From Verticillium longisporum (Eukaryota > Ascomycota > Sordariomycetes > Glomerellales > Plectosphaerellaceae), in NCBI GenBank assembly GCA_019188255.1, contig JAETXT010000001.1, positions 1,426,001 to 1,490,000 of the forward strand: a DNA stretch of 64,000 nucleotides, written 5' to 3'. Positions 24,073-35,094 of this stretch are shown in pieces (positions within the stretch are counted from its first letter, which is position 1; every line of letters begins with the position of its first letter). A model generated the notes under the pieces. The model did no database searches, was not told the DNA's origin, and worked only from the letters and a program-made list of their open reading frames with translations. The translations under genes and the position numbers were made by a program.

Positions 24073-26065
24073 ATGGCTCTCCGTGGCACAAGAATCTCGG
24101 CCGATATACTGCCCGAGGTGCCTCCTGGTCTTCGCGCAGCTGTAGCCAAATCGCACCTCAACAAGTATCTCGAGGAAAAGAGAGCCCGCGTCAAGAACCA
24201 GGACGTGGCACCTCTTCCTCCCTTCTCGCTCCCCTCTCTCGATGAAGCTCACAGGCTCTACGGCGCCGCCGGAGGCTTTGATGACAAGATCTGCATCGTC
24301 GGCGCCGGCGCCGCGGGCTTGTACGTCGCCATGATGCTCAAGTACCTTGGCATCACAAACGTCGACATCCTCGAGGCCTCTGACCACGCTGGCGGCCGGT
24401 GTGCCACATACACCTTTACTGACTCTACACCCTGTACTCATAACTACTACGACATGGGCGCGATGAGGATTCCGGATATTCCCGCCATGGCTTCGTGAGT
24501 AGTCACCGAAGGCGCTTGCTTTGGGCCATGGGAGCCCGGGCTGACCGATTCTCAGGACTTTGAACCTCATCAACAATCCCAAGCTGCTGAACATCCCAGA
24601 CAAGCTGGTCGATTACGTGTACCGGGTCCTCGATGCTAAGGGAAATGGTTACGAACCGACGAGCTTTTGGTACTCCAACACCAAGGCACCCGAGTGAGTA
24701 CTGTGTTGCAGCTGGTATTATCGACATGGACTAAAGCCTTGCAGCGGGTCGGCCTTTGAGGCCGCCATCGCGGCCGTCCTCACCCAGTTCACCACCCAGA
24801 CTGATCAGTACTACGCTGATGGCAACGACAACTATTCGACCAGAGACTACCTCATGCTGAAGGCTGGCCTGACGTACGAGCAAACCATGTCTGGCGAGAC
24901 GAGTGACACGTAAGCCCTCACGCAGCCCAGAACCTCGTGCAGACCTAGAAACGGTCCGTGTCGTGTATTTCATGCTGATTCGGGATCGTTGCCCCAGCTC
25001 CACCGGGCTCTTCGACCAGGCCCTCACCGAGACGCTTTGCGATTACAGCGACTTCAACGCGGCGACGAAGAAGCCCTGGTACCGACTCGAGGGCGGCATG
25101 TCTGTGGTGACGGACACCATGAGGAGCACGATAGAAGGCTCCAGCTGGCCCGATACGACGACTCCTCCATCAAGGTCACCTGCTCGACGCCCGTCGTGGC
25201 CATGGGCCTTTCCCCCGACGGCACGGCCATCGAGGTGACGACAGCCGACCAGAACGGCACGCCCCAGCCCCCGACGCAGTACGGCATGGTGTTCAACACG
25301 ACGGCCATGGCGCCGCTCCAGCGCATGGACATCCAAGGCCTCGGCCTCGACGACGGAATCCTCACGGGCATCCGCGCGCTCAGCTACGACCGGGCCACCA
25401 AGGTCGCCATCAAGTTCAAGACGCGCTGGTGGGCGCGCTTCTACCAGGGCAACGACAAGTACGGCGGCGTCTCGTCCTCGGACCTGCCCATCAGCAACGT
25501 CGTCTACCCGTCCTGGGACGACGGCGCCGACAGCGCCAACGTGCTCATGGTCTCGTACTCGTGGGCGCAGGACGCGTCGCGCATGGCGGCCCTCGTGCCC
25601 GACTACACAAAGGTCGCGCCGCAGCAGAGCGACGCCATCGTCGCCGTCTGCCTCCGGGGCCTCGTCAAGCTGTGGGCCGGCCAGCCCGAGCCCCCGAGCT
25701 TCGACGACCTGTGGCGCGACTACGCGGCGCACCACGCCTGGGCGTGGTCGCACGACCCGTTCACCGGCGGCGCGTTCGCCCTGTTCGGCCCCGGCCAGTT
25801 CGGCAACCTGTACCCGCCGTTCCAGGCCATGTTCTGCGGCGACAAGTTCACCATGTGCGGCGAGGCGCTGAGCGCGCACCACGCCTGGATCTCGGGCGCC
25901 CTGGACAGCGCGTACGGTGCCGTGCTGAGGTGGCTGTTGTCGCGGGACATGTTCGTCGAGGCCGCCAAGCTGAAGCTGTCGCCGTTCGGTCTCGGCAAGG
26001 GGGCGCACGCCGAGGAGATTGACGAGACGCTGGTGCACTGGACGGTCAAGCTGAGCGGGAAGTAG
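24073..26065 (+). CDS. FAD-dependent L-amino-acid oxidase / flavin amine oxidase, frame break near 25137
   Basis: Flavin monoamine-oxidase family, closest in layout to L-amino-acid oxidases that make a 2-oxo acid, ammonia and peroxide. Four exons: 24073-24494, 24556-24693, 24745-24909 and 24998-26065 (introns 61, 51, 51 and 88 nt, in phase). The dinucleotide motif VGAGAAGL is at 76-83, followed by ILEASDHAGGRC, the second FAD signature. DMGAMRIP is typical of L-amino-acid oxidases. The C-terminal part has the substrate/FAD segment GEALSAHHAWISGALDSA. No signal peptide is seen. The frame changes at GG 25137-25138: one extra G joins TMRSTIEG to LQLARYDDSS. The gene converges on the CaiB-type gene, with stops only about 125 bases apart. 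GC is very high after 25140. Confidence 0.85.
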
Positions 26066-26190
26066 AGCAAGTCGACGACACGCAGAGTTGCATGGGGCAT
26101 CGCCAGGGGGCCACCAGATTGTGAAATGGGCGCTTGATAGTTTGGTACACAAAGATCTGTCGTCAATTGATTTCCCAAAGTTGCTCGAGT

Positions 26191-27391
26191 CTACAGTTTT
26201 GACTTGAGGACCAAGCCTCCTCGCAGCACTTCAAACTCCTTGCCGCTGCTCCAGCCCAGCCATTCCTGCAGCACAGCCTCGCCGCCGTCTCCAGGACGCA
26301 GCGGGATGCCGACGTATCCATCGCCGGGCACCCCGGGCCCTTGGCCCTGGCGCGCATCCTTGGCCCCTGCGACGACGGCAAGGCATGGTGTTTCAACGAG
26401 CGTGACGGCGGGGCGCTGGTCGCCCTCGCGCCCCGCTTCCGACTCGAGCTCGGGGTACTCCAACACGGGCGTGCAACACGCGTCGGTGCCGTCGAAGATG
26501 GCTTCCCACTCCGTTCGGGGTTTCGAGAGGAAGACATCTGTGAAGAGGGCGCGCATCGCGGGCCACACCTGCGGATCCTGTCGTTTTGCCTCCCAGCCCT
26601 GGCCCTCGAGGCCGAGGCCCCGGATCAGGGCCTTGTAGAACTGAGGCTCGAGGGCGCCGACCGACATGTACCTGCCGTCGCTCGTCTCGTACGTGTCGTA
26701 GTACGGGCAGCCGCCGTCGGGAGGTTGCGTCCGCGGCCGTTGCTGCCGAGCGGCGTCTTGAGGGCGAAGCGCGGGAAGGTCGTCAGGTAGCTCGCGCCGT
26801 CGACCATGTTGGCCTCGACGACCTGGCCGCGGCCGGTGGCGTGGCGCGCGACGACGGCGAGGAGGAGGCCCTGGAAGAGCGTGGCGCCGCCGCCGGCAAA
26901 GTCGGCGAGGATGTTCCAGGGCGGATGGGGCTTCTCGCCGTCGCGGCCGAGGACGCCGAGGGCGCCCGAGACGGCGAGGTAGTTGATGTCGTGGCCGGCC
27001 ATGGCGGCGTACTTGCCGTCGCGGCGGAAGCCGGTCATGCGGCCGTAGATGAGGCGCGGGTTCAGGGCGCAGAGGACGTCGGGGCCGAGGCCGAGCTTCT
27101 CGAGCACGCCTGGTCGGAAGGGGTCGATGAGCATGTCGGCCGAGGCGACGAGCGTCTTGACGAGGGCGACGCCGGCGGGGGCCTTGAGGTCGACGGCGAT
27201 CGAGGCCTTGTGGCGCGCGAGCATGTCTTCGGTCGGCAGGGGCTTCCCTTGCCGTCGGCCTGGGGCACAGCGCGGTCGATGCGGAGGACGCTGGCGCCGG
27301 CGTCGGCGAGGAGCATGCCGGCAAAGGGGCCTGGTGCAAGGCCGGCGAATTCGAGGACCTTGAGCCCGGTGAGAGGTGGCGGGCCAACCAT
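26191..27391 (-). CDS. CaiB/BaiF CoA-transferase family (alpha-methylacyl-CoA racemase-like), two frame breaks
   Basis: Class III CoA-transferase fold. [14 protein letters not shown] and [10 protein letters not shown] resemble alpha-methylacyl-CoA racemase and contain its catalytic His and Asp positions, so a 2-methylacyl-CoA racemase acting in peroxisomes or mitochondria is the best guess. No intron is needed; the protein is about 400 residues. The start ATG is at 27391, giving [20 protein letters not shown], the family's first strand. Two single-base losses break the frame: CCC at 27246-27248 (one more G on the coding strand gives [12 protein letters not shown]) and GG at 26723-26724 (one more C gives [13 protein letters not shown]). 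Each break lies within a conserved continuous alignment, so sequencing error is more likely than decay. The stop is at 26191-26193. Confidence 0.8.
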
Positions 27392-28164
27392 GGTGATGTC
27401 TATGGTGTCTGGTGCCTTTGTGTATGTGTACTCGAGATTCGCAGCTCAGGTCGATGCTTCGATGTTCTTCGTCAATGGTGCCTGTCGATGCAGCCTTTCC
27501 GCCAATTCGGTCACATGGTTGGTGATGACCATGATGCGAGACGGCCTCTCCTGATGACACGGAGTTGGATATCCGTTGAGATGAGGAGGCTTGGGGGGGA
27601 TGGGCGAAATGCCGAGGATGTGTGCGGATCGAGGAACAGGGAAAGTGAGGGGAGAGAGGGGAGGGAGCTTGGGCCTGCTGAGGCGCTCGGCTGGGCACGT
27701 GCCCGCATGAATGCGAGCCTCGCTGCTGGGGCCTCCCCGCTGAAGCCTCGCTGCTGGCAGGTACTTGGGCTGCCCCTAAATCGTGCAGCAGGTTCGAGTA
27801 CCAGCGAGCACGTCGGAATGATACCTATAGCCTTGCGTATAGCTCGAGCATACATACATAGACAGGTAAGAAACGAGCTCCTAACGATGGATTCAGCAAG
27901 GGCTGATTATGTTTTTCAACCTACTTCTCATGACGAACCTTGTTGGATCGGCCAGGGCTGTAAAAAGGAGGCAAGCTTGGCTTGCGACTACGACCTTGCT
28001 GTGTTATCGCAACGCGGTGCATACTCCTCACAACGAATACATGCTGAGGCTTGGAAAAACCACCGAGTTGTGTACACCCAGACGCTTAGGCAACGCAGTC
28101 GATCTTGCATATCCGTCTATATTCAATTCTCTACGTTCTCTATGTATATGTCCGATCGCCCGTC
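27392..28164. other. Intergenic region between two minus-strand genes
   Basis: Upstream region of the CaiB-type gene and 3' flank of the hydrolase gene. One open frame on the plus strand spans 27488-28216 but shows no family resemblance and overlaps the next gene; not called. Confidence 0.4.
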
Positions 28165-28983
28165 TCAAAAGATTTTGACCGGCTCTCCAAGCTTGAGCCA
28201 GATCACATGCCCATGAACACCAGCCTCCTCGAAAGCATTCGTCAGCTCCTGTTGATATCGCGTGAAGTGGTCCCAACCGTCAAAGTGCATGGGCACGATC
28301 CAATCGGCCTTGATGGCGCGGAACAGCTGGGCCGCGTCCTTACCGCCCATGGTGATCTGGGTCTTCGGGGCGGGCTCCGGCTCAAATTGGAAACGGGCAT
28401 CGCTAATGTTCATAATAGCCGCAGCAATATGAAACCTGTCGGCCATCGCAGGGAGCTCGTCCGTGTACACGGTGTCGCCGCTGAAGTATAGGGCGTTGGG
28501 ACGGCCGTCGGGGTGTTTGCCGAAAGACTCGGTCGTGAGGATGAACCCGGTGCACTCGTCGCCGGGAACGTGGACGGCGGGCGTAGCCGTGATACGCAAC
28601 GTCGTGCCGCCCAAGGCAATCGTGCTTTCCTGCCACGGCCGCATGCCGACGACGCCTGGCCGAGGTGCCAGTTGCTTCGCACCGTCCATCGTCGTGAATA
28701 CATGGCGGCCGTCGAGGAGCTGGCGGCCGAGCTCGTCAAGGTTATCCCAGTGGTCTTCGTGGCTGAGCAGGACGGCGTCGATAGGAGGAAGATCTTCGAG
28801 GGTCAGAGCGGGTTCGTCGTGGTTAAAGAGCTGGTACCCGCGCTCGGGGTGTTGATAGGAAGTTTTGGCCGGCGCGAAGAAGGGATCGGTCAGGAACTTG
28901 ACACCGTCGATGTCGAGAATAGCGGTCGCTGTGCCGATGAAGGTCATGCTGACGCTGCTGTTGAATCCTGGGCAAGTAGGCAT
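28165..28983 (-). CDS. Metallo-beta-lactamase-fold hydrolase
   Basis: Single-exon gene of 272 residues, similar in layout to the bacterial UPF0173/UlaG-like and NAPE-PLD-like metallohydrolases. It has the first strand GTATAILDIDGVKFLTDPFF, a metal motif SHEDHWDNLD, a His in TPAVHVPGDE, Asp in YFSGDTVY and a late His in VPMHFDGWDHF. The metal motif differs from the canonical HxHxDH (the second His position is Asp and the last is Asn), as in a known subgroup of this fold. No signal peptide. The ATG at 28983 is used; eleven in-frame codons precede it without an ATG. Substrate unknown. Confidence 0.8.
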   Translation of the reverse strand: MPTCPGFNSSVSMTFIGTATAILDIDGVKFLTDPFFAPAKTSYQHPERGYQLFNHDEPALTLEDLPPIDAVLLSHEDHWDNLDELGRQLLDGRHVFTTMDGAKQLAPRPGVVGMRPWQESTIALGGTTLRITATPAVHVPGDECTGFILTTESFGKHPDGRPNALYFSGDTVYTDELPAMADRFHIAAAIMNISDARFQFEPEPAPKTQITMGGKDAAQLFRAIKADWIVPMHFDGWDHFTRYQQELTNAFEEAGVHGHVIWLKLGEPVKIF

Positions 28984-29781
28984 GGCTGCGGTGTGGGTGG
29001 TGTTTCGACTGTTCAAGTGCTTGAGTGAGCTGATCTGAGGAAAACTGGATGCAGTGCTTTTTGGAAATGGGAATTAAGACTGGTTGATATAGCATTCAAT
29101 GTAACCTGGAAACTTCTCAACCAAGACATTCCCAGCTTGTCGTCCGTTCGAACTGAAAACCTTTCGTCGGACACACCGCGTAAGCTTGCTAAGCCTTATC
29201 AACCACGGCAAGATGAAATTATTAAGCTCGACCCTACGGAGTGCCAGACAAGACGTAATAAAATGCCCTAGTTAATCGCCGACTCTCCATCGTAGTTGTT
29301 GACGCTGGCGACATTACTTACATACGTTATAGTGGTTCGCGGGTTTAGCTACTACAGTTGGCCTAGTCTCTAATCTGAACCAGACGAGCACAGCACTTCT
29401 GCAACTGACAAATCACACTACTCTTTACAAAGCCAGAGCCAACCGTAAGCATCGATTTTATTTTCCTCAATTGGAATCTCTCGATAATAAGGTCAGCTAG
29501 GGGGAAATTCTTTGGCACTCGCCCCTTGGATCAAGAGGACGACTGATTCCATATAAGACATCAGAAACCTCTTCTCACAGGTAAATCCCGGTATCAGGAT
29601 GTCACGGAAAAACATAGTACTTACATAAAATCACCTTTAATCTACTTCATTCCAAAAAAGAAAAAGCATTATCGAGCCCTCCCCTTAGTCGTACTACAGT
29701 CTACATTGGATGCGACTTTGACACGGCCCGAATAACCTCTCGCAAACAGCTTAGCAAGCCTGACGCGGAAACCTCCCAAAA
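28984..29781. other. AT-richer divergent intergenic region
   Basis: Lies between the hydrolase (minus) and an MFS gene (plus). Base composition is visibly more A/T-rich than in the left half of the window. No coding or RNA feature recognised. Confidence 0.45.
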
Positions 29782-31280
29782 ATGTCTTCAACGACCGAAA
29801 AGAGTCGAAATGAAAGTGACCAACGCGTCATGACCCACGACGAACCATCGACCGAGAGCGCGCCGTTAGGCTCTGCTGGGAATTCCGAAACTCAACCACC
29901 CGAAGGTGGGCTTTGGGCGTGGTTGTCTGGTACGCAACCCTTTTGTGGCTTGACATGTGCTATCGGGAATCTCTTCTAACATCGGGTCAAAGTTGTGTCA
30001 GGCTTCTTCGTCATCATGAACACCTGGTTAGTATTCATGTCTCGTCTTCACTTGCCACCTGCAACGGCTAAAATGAGAACAGGGGAGTCTTCATATCCTT
30101 CGGCGTCTTCCAAACCTACTACGTCACGGCTCTTGAACGATCTTCTTCTGACATCTCCTGGATTGGGTCTTTCGAAGTCTTCCTGCTCTTCTTTGTGGGC
30201 AGCATAGCAGGGGCATTGACCGACGCAGGGTACTTCCGGAGCACCATGACAGCAGGCAGTCTGCTCATTCTTATCGGGACTTTCATGACATCAATCTCCA
30301 AAGCCTACTGGCAGGTGTTCCTTGCGCAAGGTGTTTGCACAGGCCTAGGCAACGGCTTGATGTTCACTCCGACCATGACGGTCATCTCGACCTACTTCAC
30401 GGGGAAGCGAGCCGTGGCCTTGGCTATTGCAGCTTGCGGTAGCACTGTCGGCGGTCTCGTATTTCCCAGCATGGCTAGAACGCTGCTGCCGACTATTGGT
30501 TTCGGTTGGACAATGCGGGCCATTGGGCTTATCCAGCTGGTAACGTTGATTGCGGCCCTGGTTGTCGTCCGGTCTAGGGTAACACCCAAGATCGGAGGGG
30601 CATTCTTCGACTGGAGCGCTTTTTTGATCCCTGAGTACAAGTTGTTTGCCGTTGGATCGTTTATGGTAATTTTAGACTCTACGCCGTTACCCGTGTTCTG
30701 TATGATATCAAAACTGACTCCAGTCCACAGGTTTACATTGGCCCCTTTTTTTCCAATCTTCTACCTGGCGTCATACGCTCGCAGCGCCTTGGGTTTGGAG
30801 TACACCCAATCTCTGAACTTGATTCTGGTTCTGAATGGCGTCGGCATCGTCGGTCGTCTCGCCCCCAGCTTCATCTCTCCGATCATTGGCCCTCTCAATC
30901 TCTTCGTTGTGCACGTGGCAATCACGTCTCTGGTCGTCTTTCTGTGGGCCCTGGTGACGACCGTCGGAGGGTTGTATGGATGGACTGTGGTCTTCAGCCT
31001 ATCGATGGGCGGGATACAGTCGCTTGCGCCTACTGCGCTGGCTTCTGTAAGGTTTGACCCGCAGAAGCAAGGCACGCTTCTTGGCATGGTTAACACCGTG
31101 TCCGGTTTCGGTGCCCTCATCGGACCGGCAGTCTCAGGAACGTTGATCAAAGGCGGGGTTGACTATTTGAATGCCCAAATGTTTGCTGCAAGTTGTATGG
31201 CCGCTGGAGCAGCTATTTTGGTCCTCGCGCGTGAGACTAAGAGGAGGAAGGCGTCCCTCGCGTTTCGATCTAAACTGTAG
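29782..31280 (+). CDS. MFS transporter, monocarboxylate (MCT) family
   Basis: Twelve-helix plasma-membrane transporter of the fungal monocarboxylate/Mch type. Exon 1 29782-29929 (hydrophilic N-terminus ending PPEGGLWAWLS), exon 2 29993-30026, exon 3 from 30083; introns of 63 and 56 nt are in phase and give VVSGFFVIMNTWGVFISFGVFQ-type family sequence. Later signatures are GNGLMFTPTMTVISTYF and KRAVALAIAACGSTVGGL. A further GT-AG intron is likely at 30666-30730 (65 nt, GTAATT...CCACAG) and would give FMVYIGPFF, but the frame then needs the T7 run at 30746-30752 to be T6. Read through, the segment is open but replaces a helix with polar residues. It adjoins the Zn2Cys6 gene and may be under its control. 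Confidence 0.8.
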
Positions 31281-32304
31281 TCTGGGGTTTTTTTGGGTTT
31301 GATTTGGGCCCCTCACTTGCGTTTATACACGAGTGTCATTTGGCGCTTGGTTTATGGACTCGGCATAGAATAAAGCTAGACTAGAAGAAATAAAACATGA
31401 ATACATGGGATGAAAAGTATGGTGTTGTTAGCACCTAATCTTATGAAAGGCGTTAAGATAACCGAGGGATTTGACTTGAGACGGATTACATTTTGAACCT
31501 GCAGAAATCATATCATGGTCTGGGCGGTAGTCGCATGTGAATTGTTGGCACAGGTATTGTTAGTGTTTGATTTGGAGTAGAGTGAAGAGGCCTTCCGCAC
31601 GTAGTCCACAGCAAAAGAATAAAGGTTGGTGGTTGGAATACATCTGAACTGTGACCCTCCGCGGTCCTTTTATATATGCTCTCGTAGCCCTTGGCCCCTG
31701 ACCAGCCCCCTGTGCCGTGGCCCCGCAGGACAACAGGAGCCTGTATTTGATAAGACTAGGTACCGTGTGAGTCAGCAGAGCCACCACTGACGGATAAATT
31801 CATCAATCGTAGTAGTCGCGGCTTACTCTAGTCCTCGTACTGACTTCTGCCATGTTTTCCCCTAAGAATCGGCTCGCCGAGTACGCAATGTTCTTCCTCG
31901 AAGACTTGAAAACGCGAAGTTTTCCTTTCGAGATATCCACCTACGTCGCAAAAGCCCTGGGCCATTCGCTGAGCCCTCTTCCTTCGCTCACCAAAGGTGT
32001 CCATGGCGCACCCTCGCGCGAGGGCAAAACCTTCATCATAAGGGTCCGCGATTTCCACATGGCCAATGTGATGATCACATTCAAACCTCACCTGCGGGGC
32101 ATGGCCGCTAACAAGATAGCAGCCATGTCTGTCTCAATTCAATTCCCTTCCGGCCCACGGCGCCCCGGAATGGGACTAGACAAGAACCGGTTAACATAGC
32201 CCTTAGTCATCGTGCGGGGCTTCAGCACTTCATTGCGGGACAGTCATCTTGTGAAGAAGGAGCTCTTGATTACACAATGAAGCATCTACAGACTCATCTC
32301 CACC
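31281..32304. other. Intergenic region upstream of the Zn2Cys6 gene
   Basis: No gene recognised. At 31828-32199 both strands are open (115 codons on plus from an ATG at 31852, 87 codons on minus); neither translation resembles a family I know. It could be a small gene or a relic. Confidence 0.4.
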
Positions 32305-33998
32305 ATGACAGCGCCGCAGGGTTGTTGGACGTGCAAGAGTAAGGAGTTTCGGGCCCCTTACCCCAGTTCGCCTGCAAAACCAGTCTAAAATACTTACTTT
32401 GATGCTAGACCGCAAAATTGGTTGTGACAGGACAATTCCTCATTGTAACAACTGTCTTCGAACAAAAAGAGCATGTGCAGGCTACGGGATTCGATTGGTC
32501 TGGCCTGATGAGCCTTCTGCCAGGCGTGGAGAACTCATCTTATGCCATGTGGCCAACGCCACGAGTCCCCATGATAGCCCTCAGGACAACCACTCCAGGT
32601 TCTTGAACTTCACCTGGATGGACTTCTGCCTGAAGGAAAAGCGCCTTACTTGGCGTCAGTTCATAGAGAGAACATATGCAGGGCCACCCCATTCCCTGTC
32701 GCTGCATTCACCAATCGTTGGCGAAGATGCCATGCTTTTAGCGTATTGTCTGTATCCTCTGGCAAACTGTGTCCGTTCTCCAGCTCACACGCTACAGATG
32801 AGCAGATTATAGCCCCGATGTGCTCAACAACTCGGGCGAGGAATGGCTTCCATGATCAGATCATGCCGGTAGTATTGTCCTGTCGAGATGGGTCCGCAAC
32901 AGCTCTGTGCAGCTCTTTGCTAGCCATCTCTGCATATCATCGCCAAGGACCAGGTGCCGCGCTTGAATATAAGATAAGTGCAATAAAGGGTCTCCATGAG
33001 TCACTGTCAGCGTCATCAAGCTGTGGTTGGTATGCAGATGCAGAGGCACAGCTAGCTACTACTATGATGCTGTGCATGTACAGCGTAAGCCCGATTTGGA
33101 TAACTCAAAAGAGCATTCGCAGTTAACAGGACTTAGGTCTTTGACGAGCAGGAAGCTCAGTTTCACTTGCACCTCGATGGCGCCAAAAGGATTCTGCGCA
33201 GCCTACAGTGGCATCAACAGCAGCGCCCGGTGTCCGATTTTCTCATGAACTGGGTACTCTACTACGACGTTTTAAGCAGCTTCGCCCAACCTTCCCGAAG
33301 TATTCGAGAAGATTTGGGCGTGTTTTCTCACTCAAACAACTTGCAACCCACGTCAAACTTGGTGAGTTTGATTCTAACGCTCGTGAACTTGGCTGACTTG
33401 CATCAAGATCATCGGCCTATTCGGATGCTCCACCGATGTTTTCAGTAGCATTTCATTAATCAATCAAATGCGCATGACGCTGTCGGACTCAAGCGTAAAC
33501 TTTGATCTGGGTGAACAGTCCCAACAGCGAGTAGCTTTGGAAGAGAGGTTGCGAATGGCCTCCCAGCGCCTCAGCCCCGATGAAGCGGCCAGCTCTTCGG
33601 CTGTGCAAATTAAAGACGCATCGGCGACTGCCGAACTATATCGCTTAGCAGCTCTACTGTATCTACAGCGCGTCGTTCCCGCCCCCGGTGACGACATGCG
33701 AAGCGCTGCATACTTACAACAGATTTTTGCAGCGTTGAGAACGGTCCGGGTGGCCACGAGCCCCTGGCCAGTTTTCATCACCGCTTGCGAAGCACGCACA
33801 GAAGATGAACGCGTTCAAATCCTCAGAGTCCTGGAGCGAATGGACGAAATTCGAAACGTTGGGAATGTTCGCGTCATGCGCAGCCTCATCGAGTCAATCT
33901 GGAAGCAGCAGGACCTACGAGATTCCTCTGGTAAATCCGAGGCGCTGCGATGGTGGCTTTGCGTTGATGGCGAGGTCCCTGCTCCTTGGTTTGCATAA
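32305..33998 (+). CDS. Zn2Cys6 fungal transcription factor
   Basis: Fungus-specific regulator. Five exons: 32305-32338, 32409-32747, 32798-33084, 33137-33361 and 33408-33998; introns of 70, 50, 52 and 46 nt all keep phase. About 491 residues. The binuclear zinc cluster is at the very N-terminus: Cys7, 10, 17, 24, 27 and 34 in CX2CX6CX6CX2CX6C spacing, split by intron 1 after CWTCK. The rest resembles the Fungal_trans_2 type regulator domain, with LLAYYEQIIAPMCSTT and an alpha-helical C-terminus. The placement between two MFS genes and near an O-methyltransferase and a PLP synthase suggests a local pathway regulator. The frame is intact. Confidence 0.88.
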
Positions 33999-35094
33999 TG
34001 CTCAGACCCTCAGCACACTTTTATCAGTGAGGAATCCTAAAGGTTTGCGCCGATTGATTGCCCTTTTTCTTTTTCACTCCAACTCAGAGGGCCATTGTCC
34101 AAAGGCATCAATATTCCGTCCGCACATGATGCAGGTGCGCTGCATGCGACATGACGGTCAAGAAATCTTACTTAAAGAAGCTCGCTTGGGACACATTGGC
34201 TGAAGTATTATGAGATAAGTCGGAGAATTGGCTGATTCCCGCGAACGGCGAGGAAAGTGTCTCCTTACGAAGCAAGCTCGAGGCATTTGCCTGGAGTTAT
34301 GCCAAAAGTCTGGAGCCACACTACCTCATTGATGAAGTCGAGGAGGGATTGTAATATATCGGGGTCCGCAATCAAGGAGGTCATAAAGGAGGGGCTTCTG
34401 GCGGCAGCCGGGGATTCTAAGATGATGCAGCTTCAGGGCACAGTGACGCCGCGAAGAAGGCGCTTACGGAGGTAGAATTTGAGGAGCCTGATTCATCGGC
34501 GAACATAACCGACCAGGTATTCTGCTCCTGAGGTCGGACGTGATGATTCGAGACTGCCTGGACGAGACAAACAGACTTTCGCATTGGAGCTTGGTACTGG
34601 AACCGAACGCGGATGTCGATGGTGAGTCTTCCTGATGACACAAACTTATTTCATCCCTATTTGATGATCATGCTCTCATAATTGAGGCACGAGACGTGCA
34701 CGGCGTCTATTTTCCGCATGTTGACAGGCCTTTGGGCCTTATTTTGTGGCCTGCCTGGGGTATCATGCACAACCCTTGTAATGCTCTACATAGTAGACTA
34801 AACCAATCGTGAGCCTAGGCGCCGGTGACATACAATCCATCATTGGCCTACACAACCGAGCACCTATTTCCGTCCATGTAAACATTCTATTCGGGTCAGC
34901 ATTGCACCGGCTTGCATGCGAGTATTTATCTCAAAAGGTCGCACTGATCGTTCGCGCTGATCTCGCGGTGTATAAGGCTGAACTGCAACAGTGTCGTACT
35001 CAACCTTACCATCAGGTGCATCTGGTTGTTTCAGTGCATCAGCGGTGACAAATATTTCAAAAGCAGTATCCAAGATCTGCACACAACGCCAGTC
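33999..35094. other. Intergenic region with a possible gene relic
   Basis: No intact gene. Parts of 34215-34640 read like protein in successive frames (listed as a possible pseudogene). A TATA-like TATAAGG near 34970 may serve the next gene, whose start is about 125 bases downstream. Confidence 0.4.
34215..34640 (+). pseudogene. Possible remnant of an unidentified coding sequence
   Basis: Three stretches read as ordinary protein sequence but in different frames and separated by stops: about 34225-34354 (LEAFAWSYAKSLEPHYLID), about 34420-34513 (AAKKALTEVEFEEPDSS) and about 34530-34622 (RDCLDETNRLSHWSLVL). I found no intron set that joins them in phase. I do not recognise the family. Chance or a spliced gene with sequence errors are the alternatives. 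Confidence 0.3.

Noticed and set aside
25043..26152. Long minus-strand frame of 369 codons opposite the amine oxidase
   Set aside because: It is antisense to conserved exons with C/G-ending codons, which create long mirror frames; Arg/Ala/Val-rich nonsense composition.
26586..27554. Plus-strand frame of 322 codons opposite the CaiB-type gene
   Set aside because: Same mirror-frame effect; composition is not protein-like.
31828..32199. Both strands open upstream of the regulator
   Set aside because: Neither translation resembles a known family and neither has introns or a clear leader; kept only as a note.
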